A stretch of DNA of 64,000 nucleotides from Elgaria multicarinata webbii (lineage: Eukaryota > Chordata > Lepidosauria > Squamata > Anguidae), in the NCBI RefSeq assembly GCF_023053635.1, contig NC_086172.1, positions 26,999,501 through 27,063,500 on the forward strand, read 5' to 3'. This document shows, piece after piece, positions 55,191 through 64,000 of the stretch; the stretch's first letter is position 1; every line of letters starts with the position of its first letter. Both the position numbers and the translations under genes were made by a program. A model generated the notes under the pieces. It was not told the origin of the DNA, made no database searches, and saw only the letters and a list, made by a program, of their open reading frames with translations.

Positions 55191-58100
55191 TGTGCGAACC
55201 AGGTCTCTCAGTGCTGTCTCCAGATTTCTGAGGGCCCTTGGGCAAGACGCCCTCAATGGGCTCCCTCCTTCAATGAGTCTGCTTGTCGTTGCCATTGCTG
55301 CCAGTTGCTATTCCTCTTCCTTTTTCTAATCATTGACAGGCAGAGAACCAGTGAGTAAGCAGAACCAGTGAGTAAGTAGTAACTATTTTTCCTCCTCACC
55401 ACCACCGTCTGGGCCAAAGCAACAGGCAGGTGAACAAGCAGGTTGCAATGTTGAAGACAAGGGGCAACCCCAGGGGTCTAATTCCCAATGGGGCCCTCGG
55501 CAGGCTCCAACTATTTATTTATTTTAATACATTTTTATACTGCTCAATAGCTAAGACCCTGAGTGGTTCACAATTAAAACTATGTCTATCCTTGGCCCTG
55601 GCGACTGTAGACATGGCAGCAATCCCACAAGTCAACCCTTTCCCTCCCCACTCATGCATTGAACTCAGTAGCAGACCAATAAGAAGTGAGTTAATATGGA
55701 GCTATAGCCCAGTGAAATAGCAGAGGCATGCCATATAAGAAGTTGTGGGTTTGATCCCTATGAACCAGGGCTGAGAAGAGCCAAATATACACATCTGAGA
55801 CAGTAATTGGTGAATAAACCAAGAGCTTTCTTTAGGTAATGATTGACTCATTGATGACCCAGCCTCCTTTCACTGGGTTGTATCCAATTTTAAGCCACAT
55901 TCTTTTCAATGGGTTTACTCTAAATCGACTAATATTGGATATAACCCATTTTGTCTATCACTTCTTTCAGCTACAGCTCCTTCATATTCATTTGGTTGAT
56001 TGTTTCTGTCTGAAGTGTATTTCCTCAGCAGACGTTGTTATCGATCTCTCCCTATCCCACGGGTGGTTTATTGTATCATTATAATAGCATGGTAGATTAT
56101 GCCAACAATAGCAGGGGAAGGGTGAGTATTGGGCAAAAGGTGGGATACAAATAATAATAACCTTAGGGATTATTTGTGCTATTGGAGTCTGCCCCATCAT
56201 CTTTGATGGTACCCCATTAGCAAAGCTATGAGCAAAATGCAGCCCATCTGCTCTAATGGAGTATTGTGTTGGAGAACCTATTGCTACTTTCACATTGTGT
56301 GCCATCTATCAAGAAGAGAAGTGAGGTGAGTAACAAGGGGGCGGGGTCCTTATGGACTAACTTTGAAAAGGACTGAGAAGTGGCTAAAAGTCATGGCTTC
56401 TCTTGACAGGATCAGTGGCAGAGTGGGTTCTGAGAGCAGTACAGAGAAATGCTGGTTGCTACCTTGCAGAGCCCAGTCACTTTGAAAAGATGGCTAACTT
56501 TTTGGACTTGCAAGGCCCAGTGCCTTTGAAAGCTGCATGTCAAACAGAGGGGCAAAGCAATAGGTGCAGTTTCCTTCATCACTGCAACTGCATGCTGCGC
56601 ATGGCATCAAAAGATGCAGGAACTGTTAAAGAAAAACTGGGGGAAACCCCACATACAAAGAGTTGATCCCCCACAGGTTGCTGCTGCTGTAGTCTGTGTA
56701 GCCATTTTTGCTTCTGTGCAGGTTAAATGTCTCTTCAAGGGCAATCAGGTGGTCAAAGGCATGACAGAATGAGCTGAAGAAATTACTTGTGAATTATTGA
56801 GAAGGATGCCTTCAGCTAGTTGCTTTTCTTGGTGCCCCAGCCAGGGTACTCATTTTTGAATTGGGTGTGCAGTAGTAGTCCCCTTGGTGGTAATATTCAA
56901 GGATTCACCTTTTGGGGTAAGATGGTACCGACTTTAAGATATTCACCCATTCAGTGAAGGGAATTGCTTTGGAATTGCTTGCTCTCCCATCCATGTGCCC
57001 TGGTTCTGATCTTGCAAGGAAAAATGGATCCTGAGTGTTTGGCCAATACGAGTAATGAGTAATATGCATGGTGATCACCAACGAAAGTGTCTGTGCTTCC
57101 CATTGCATTTTCCAGTACATGGTGGGAGTACATTTGTATGTAGAGATTTATGGCTAACAGAGCCTTCCTTCATGCAATCACCGTAAACTATCCCACAGGA
57201 GATATTGTTTCAGCTTGTTGAAAGGTTAAGTCAGTACGGTGATTCTCCATATTGCGGGGGGGGGGGGGAGGAGACGACACTCTGACTAGGAGTGTTGGAG
57301 TGCTCTGCACACTTTAAGATGCTGGCAGAAGCCAGATGAGGAAGATGAGAGCCCATGGTTTAAGGTGAGTCTTTTCTGGTGAGTCCTTTCCTTGCTTCCC
57401 TGTCTGGGGATTGCCAACAACTTTAACGGGAATGTTTTATGTTGCCTCTTTTACACAGGCATAATATTACATTGCCCTTATGGGGAGGTATCGACCTCTA
57501 AGCAAGTATAGCATCATTCTCTCTAATAGTGAACTCAAGTGGGTGGTTGCTGAGCTATGTAGCCAAAATGGGCTTTCTGAAAAATAAGGGTAGTATCAGT
57601 ATGTCTGAGAAAATCTAAAAGTTAGCAGAAGTACTAAGTGGGCGTATACCCTACCCCCAGAACAGCCCAATGATTACACCTGCCCAGTAACCACAAAGCA
57701 CATTGTCCATTGGTAAAGAAAACTGGGTGGTGGTCGTGAAATGGAATGGAGTATATTGAAAGGGCATGGCTGGCTGGAATGCTGAATATCAGCACTCCTG
57801 TTGTTGCAAGTCCCTGTTGTTTCTCTTAAGTTTCACTCCTCTTCTGGTCCCCTTCAACTCCACTCATTTTTGCCTCTCATGATGGTTGTGTTCTATCAAC
57901 ATCAGTGCAACGTTTTGGTTTGCTTGTGCAAGACAACTTAGTGATCATGACTTTGTCTAACTGGTGCAAGCTGGAATTTCGCTGTTCGTTTTTAATATGA
58001 AAAAATATATATTTGTAGCGAGTATTTTAGTGGAATCTCTAAATATAAAATGAACTCTGATCACCACAAGATGGTGCTGTGCATTCTAGCTTGGATCATA

Positions 58101-58769
58101 AATTCACCACACCATGTATTTTACCATCTGGTTATTACAAGTTCAACCATTAGGATTTCAGTGATAGTATAAGCCAGCAAGTTCTTTCATTTGACATTTA
58201 TTATGAGACTGATTTAGGTAGCACAACTGGAAAACTTTTTTTATAAAAATGGCAGTTTTGTTGGTGAACACCAAGCATATTACTCATTACTAGTATTGGC
58301 CAAACACTCAGCAAAACATAGTTACGAAACATGCAGATAGTTTTTCTTTTGGGGAAATGTGTTGCTCTTAGGAGTTAATTTTAGGAAGAAAAGGGCTAGG
58401 ATACATTGTGATGTATTTATTCTTCCTTCATATAGATTTATAGGTACATTCTTTCACATGGGTTTTCAAAAAGTTCAAAAGGATACTTTTAAATGTGATA
58501 TATGTTATGACGGTCCTGTCAATCTGTCTTTATCAATGGAAGTGCGATGTGAAGCTGAAATTAGAAGTTTTTGAAATACAGGATATTCTTCTGGTGAGGT
58601 AGTAGCGATTAGCAACCCTCCATTGCTTTGCTGGTGCTAGCCAACAGAAAATGAAAATCACAGGAGTGCAGGCAAAACGATCTTTCCTCTGCAGAGGAGG
58701 AGGGGCAGAACAAGCAACCATCTCTTGAATTGTTTCTCTAATCATCAGCAGGCTTTCCCCAGGAGGAAA
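55191..58769. other. Spacer between C2orf69 and FTCDNL1
   Basis: A LINE tail lies near 55500-55590 on the minus strand, a short palindromic repeat near 55880-55940, and a G run near 57258. Otherwise unique-looking, without a credible gene. Confidence 0.5.
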
Positions 58770-59141
58770 AATCTAAAGAGCTGCTCAAATCGCAGCGCGA
58801 AATAAATCCCCGCGCCGGTGAAATAATGTACCCCAGGGAAGTACGCGCGACAAATTTCGCCCTCCTTCCCCACCACCAGCAGCGTAAAAATGGTCACACG
58901 TTAATTTCCGGAAGAGGTATCGAGTAAAAGACAAGCAGAAGCATGGGGGCGGGGGCATACAATTGCCTGCTTCAGAACAAAAATCCACTTGCTTTTTGCA
59001 TACCTAGTCTGGGAGGGACCGGCGCAGGAAGAAGGACGTTTCTGTCGCTGAAAGTTTGTCCGGCGTCTGTGTTTTGCAGATTTGGTGTCACTCCTGTCTG
59101 ATCTGATCTGGATCAAAGATAGGGAGACGCCGCTGCGTGCT
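58770..59141 (+). promoter_or_regulatory. FTCDNL1: Candidate FTCDNL1 promoter and noncoding first exon
   Basis: CpG content rises here (GCGCG motifs near 58795-58850 and 59020-59060) amid AT-rich flanks. A donor-like CTG|GTAACT occurs near 59141. It sits about 1.3 kb before the first coding exon, whose acceptor needs an upstream exon. No transcript evidence is available. Confidence 0.4.
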
Positions 59142-59649
59142 GGTAACTAAATGCGAAACCCTTCAACCCGCTGAGTATTAACTTACATGATACGCAGGCT
59201 TCCAGTAAGGGTTCTGGATTTAAGGACGCAATCGCTCCTTCTAGAATGCTTTTAGTTTGGGGATTCTACATAAGATTGCCCAATCAAATCTGCAACAACC
59301 AAATGCACGCTTTAAAAATCTATTTGTTTTCTTTCCTATTCTGAACTCAATGCAGATTAAGGCAAGCATATGTTGCAAAACGGGAAAGTATTAGCAGTAG
59401 AATCTTAGGTTTGCTTGCTTGGAAGTAGGATCCAACGGGATTTTCTCTCTAGTAATTTTCCAAGATGGCAGCCTAAATATCACATGCGACTTTTAACACT
59501 GGAAGAAAGTGTAACCTGTAGCAATAAAAGAAAACTCGCAATTTGCTTAATACTGGCTGGATCTAGCTGCTACAGGCTTGCTATGCAAAAATTCATTGTG
59601 TGGGTCCTAAAGTGTGATATGAGTAAATTGCAGTGGGTACGCTCTAAAA

Positions 59650-59935
59650 CAGGGGTGTTGAACCTCTTCTGGTGAAGCTCTTGGGAGGCTGCCTGCCAGT
59701 GGCGGGTAAGGGTGGGGCCAAAACTGCCAGCATATTTTAGCGTAAAGCTCTCGCTACCAGTAAAAAGCCTTAGGAGAGGCATTTCGGCTTTTTAGGATGG
59801 GGAAAATCTTATACAAAAGCCAAGAAATTACCAAATATTTGTTGGTTGGGTAAAAGGGGTGGGACCAAAGGAAGTGGTGGGGCCATTGGGAAATCCTGGA
59901 GGGCTAGATTGGGACCCCTATTGGGCATACAACTT
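59650..59935 (+). mobile_element. hAT (Charlie-like) fragment
   Basis: Begins CAGGGGTGTTGAACCTCTTC and shares its body with 11824-12107. Its right end was not identified. Confidence 0.65.
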
Positions 59936-60043
59936 TGAGGTAATCCTGCTCTACAAAGTGGTTCTAATCCAGGCTTTCCAAAGAACACTGATGCAGGTAT
60001 TTACATCCACATTGGATTGTCATATATTATGATTTGCATACTC

Positions 60044-60191
60044 TAGTGCCAAATACAAAAGAGGGCAGGGCTCCTGCAGCTTTAACTGTGGTGATGAAGA
60101 GGGAATTTCACCAGGTGCTGCATGCTGACCCTTTTCTATACAACTGTTAAAGATACAAGAGCTCTGTCCTCCTTTCCATATGGTCACCCTA
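60044..60191. mobile_element. Foldback element, single copy of the promoter family
   Basis: TAGTGCCAAATACAAAAG at one end and CCATATGGTCACCCTA at the other, with GGGCAGGGCTCCTGCAGC inside. Same family as 26092-26408. Confidence 0.8.
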
Positions 60192-60309
60192 GCTAAGGAA
60201 TCCCGTGAAGTGACTGAAAGCAGCCACCTTGTATACTGTTTGACTCCAGTCTTGAAGCGTGTTACCAGGGGCCGGTGTCTGTTCTGCGGATTTAAGAACG
60301 ATCCCTTAT

Positions 60310-62636
<2,327 letters not shown>

Positions 62637-62712
62637 AATCATAGAATCATAGAGTTGGAAGGGGCATACAAGGCCATCGAGTCCAACCCCCTGCTCAATG
62701 CAGGAATCAATG
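62637..62712 (-). mobile_element. CR1 LINE 3' end
   Basis: ATCATAGAATCATAGAGTTG then GCCATCGAGTCCAACCCCCT in reverse orientation. Confidence 0.85.
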
Positions 62713-63189
62713 TACATGGGGTTCCCTGGTAGTCGCCCTTCCAGAAACTGACCAGGCCTAGACCTGCTTAGCTTCATCAAGGTTGCAGCATCCTATGCCA
62801 TCACACCAGATAAGCTGAAGTGTAGATATGTTCTAAGAGTTTCACCTGTGGGTTGGATTTGGCAAAAAGGTTCAGTATTTTCCTAATATATACATAGGGC
62901 CTTTACTGCTAAAGATTGAAATTTTAATCATGCTTATTTATTTATTTGAAATGTTTTTAGGCTGCTTTTGAGGGTAAAACCCCTCCCCACATGGCTTATA
63001 TTGAAGTAAGTTCCATTGAGTTCAATAAAACTTGCTTACAAGTGAATAATTAGGATCAGGGTGTAATTCTTTAAAATGTAGCATGAGTTTAATTGAATTG
63101 CAGGATCTTTCAATGAAAGATTTATATCACAGTTGTGACTGTCCACTCTCGGAAGTTTGCGGGTCAGTTTCATGACGTCATAAATAAAT

Positions 63190-64000
63190 AATCCTGTAAT
63201 CTTGGATGAGTTTCAGTTGGTACAGCTCGAGGATGTGGACAGGGTGCTTGGACAGGTCCACGCAACCACTTCTGCTCTGGATCCTTGCCCCTCTTGGCTA
63301 ATAAAAGCTAGCAGGGATGGAACAGCCAGCTGGGCCAAGGAGGTGATTAATGCCTCTCTATGAGAGGGAGTGGTCCCAGACCCTCTGAAAGAGGCGGTAG
63401 TGAGACCACTCCTGAAGAAATCTTCCTTGGACCCGGAAAATCTTAGTAACTACAGGCCGGTAGCAAATATTCCATTCCTGGGCAAGGTCCTTGAGCGGGT
63501 AGTTGCGGGCCAGCTCCAGACACTCTTGGATGAGACTGATTAGCTGGATCCATTTCAGTCGGGCTTCAGGCCTGGTTTTGGCACGGAAACAGCCTTGGTC
63601 GCCCTGTATGATGACCTATGTCGGGAGAAAGACAGGAGAGGGAGTGTGACTCTGTTGATTCTCCTCGACCTCTCAGCGGCTTTCGATACCATTGACCATG
63701 GTATTCTTCTGGGACGACTTGCTGAGCTGGGAGTGGGAGGTATTGCTCTGGAGTGGTTCCACTCTTACTTGGCGGGTCAGTTACAGAAGGTGGTGCTTGG
63801 GGAACATTACTCGGCCCCGTGGACTCTCAAGTATGGGGTCCCGCAGGGGTCGGTTTTGTCCCCCATGTTGTTTAACATTTACATGAAGCCGCTGGGGGCG
63901 GTCATCTGGAGCTTTGGAGTGCGCTGTCATCAGTAAGCTGATGACATGCAGCTCTATTTCTCCTTTTCATCTTCAGCAGGAGAGGCTGTGGATGTGTTGA
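63190..64000 (+). mobile_element. L2-type LINE reverse transcriptase, running off the window
   Basis: The frame reads [60 protein letters not shown] and [20 protein letters not shown]. It ends at Q*ADDMQLYFS, where a stop replaces Tyr of the YADD box. At least two more in-frame stops lie upstream (near 63360 and 63540). The [13 protein letters not shown] block marks the L2 side of the CR1/L2 group. It is a better preserved copy than others here and is dead. Confidence 0.88.

Overview
The window is nuclear DNA of a vertebrate, most likely a squamate reptile (lizard or snake). It has intron-split genes and CpG-rich promoters. About half the sequence is repeats: CR1, L2-type and L1 LINEs, MIR-type and tRNA-derived SINEs, hAT and GGCC-ended DNA transposons, many short foldback elements, one Helitron and two candidate solo LTRs. 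The squamate call rests on this repeat mix and is an inference. No prokaryotic, CRISPR or phage feature is present.

Four protein-coding genes were recognised from conserved exons: MAIP1 (minus strand, 17876-25662), TYW5 (plus, 26611-40808), C2orf69 (minus, 48354-52044) and the first coding exon of FTCDNL1 (plus, 60475-60595, the rest lying beyond the right edge). As I recall human 2q33.1, this is the same order and relative orientation there (inverted here), so the block is conserved synteny. MAIP1, TYW5 and C2orf69 could each be joined through consensus splice sites into full open frames of 268, 316 and 398 residues, and all look intact.

Layout: 1-17.8 kb is gene-free, with L2, L1, CR1, MIR and foldback elements and a nested pair of hAT transposons at 11.8-12.6 kb. 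17.9-25.7 kb is MAIP1. 25.1-26.7 kb is a GC-rich head-to-head promoter shared by MAIP1 and TYW5, with an inverted dimer of a short foldback element inside it. 26.6-40.8 kb is TYW5, whose introns hold a decayed hAT, a LINE reverse-transcriptase fragment, a long GGCC-ended element and a probable solo LTR inside a CR1. 40.8-48.3 kb separates the converging 3' ends of TYW5 and C2orf69. 48.4-52.1 kb is C2orf69. 52.4-54.2 kb is a Helitron with both termini. 54.2-60.4 kb is a repeat-rich spacer with a second LTR candidate. 60.4-64 kb holds the FTCDNL1 exon and, at the right edge, an L2-type LINE reverse transcriptase.

The genes do not form one pathway. By family knowledge MAIP1 acts in the mitochondrial matrix with the m-AAA protease, C2orf69 is a mitochondrion-linked alpha/beta-hydrolase-like protein, TYW5 is the wybutosine hydroxylase acting on tRNA-Phe, and FTCDNL1 resembles the N-terminal part of formiminotransferase. 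I see no undescribed gene system here. The interesting material is transposon biology: clean target duplications exposed by nesting, a GGCC-ended foldback family with variable 3-bp duplications, and elements sitting in a shared promoter and beside a splice acceptor.
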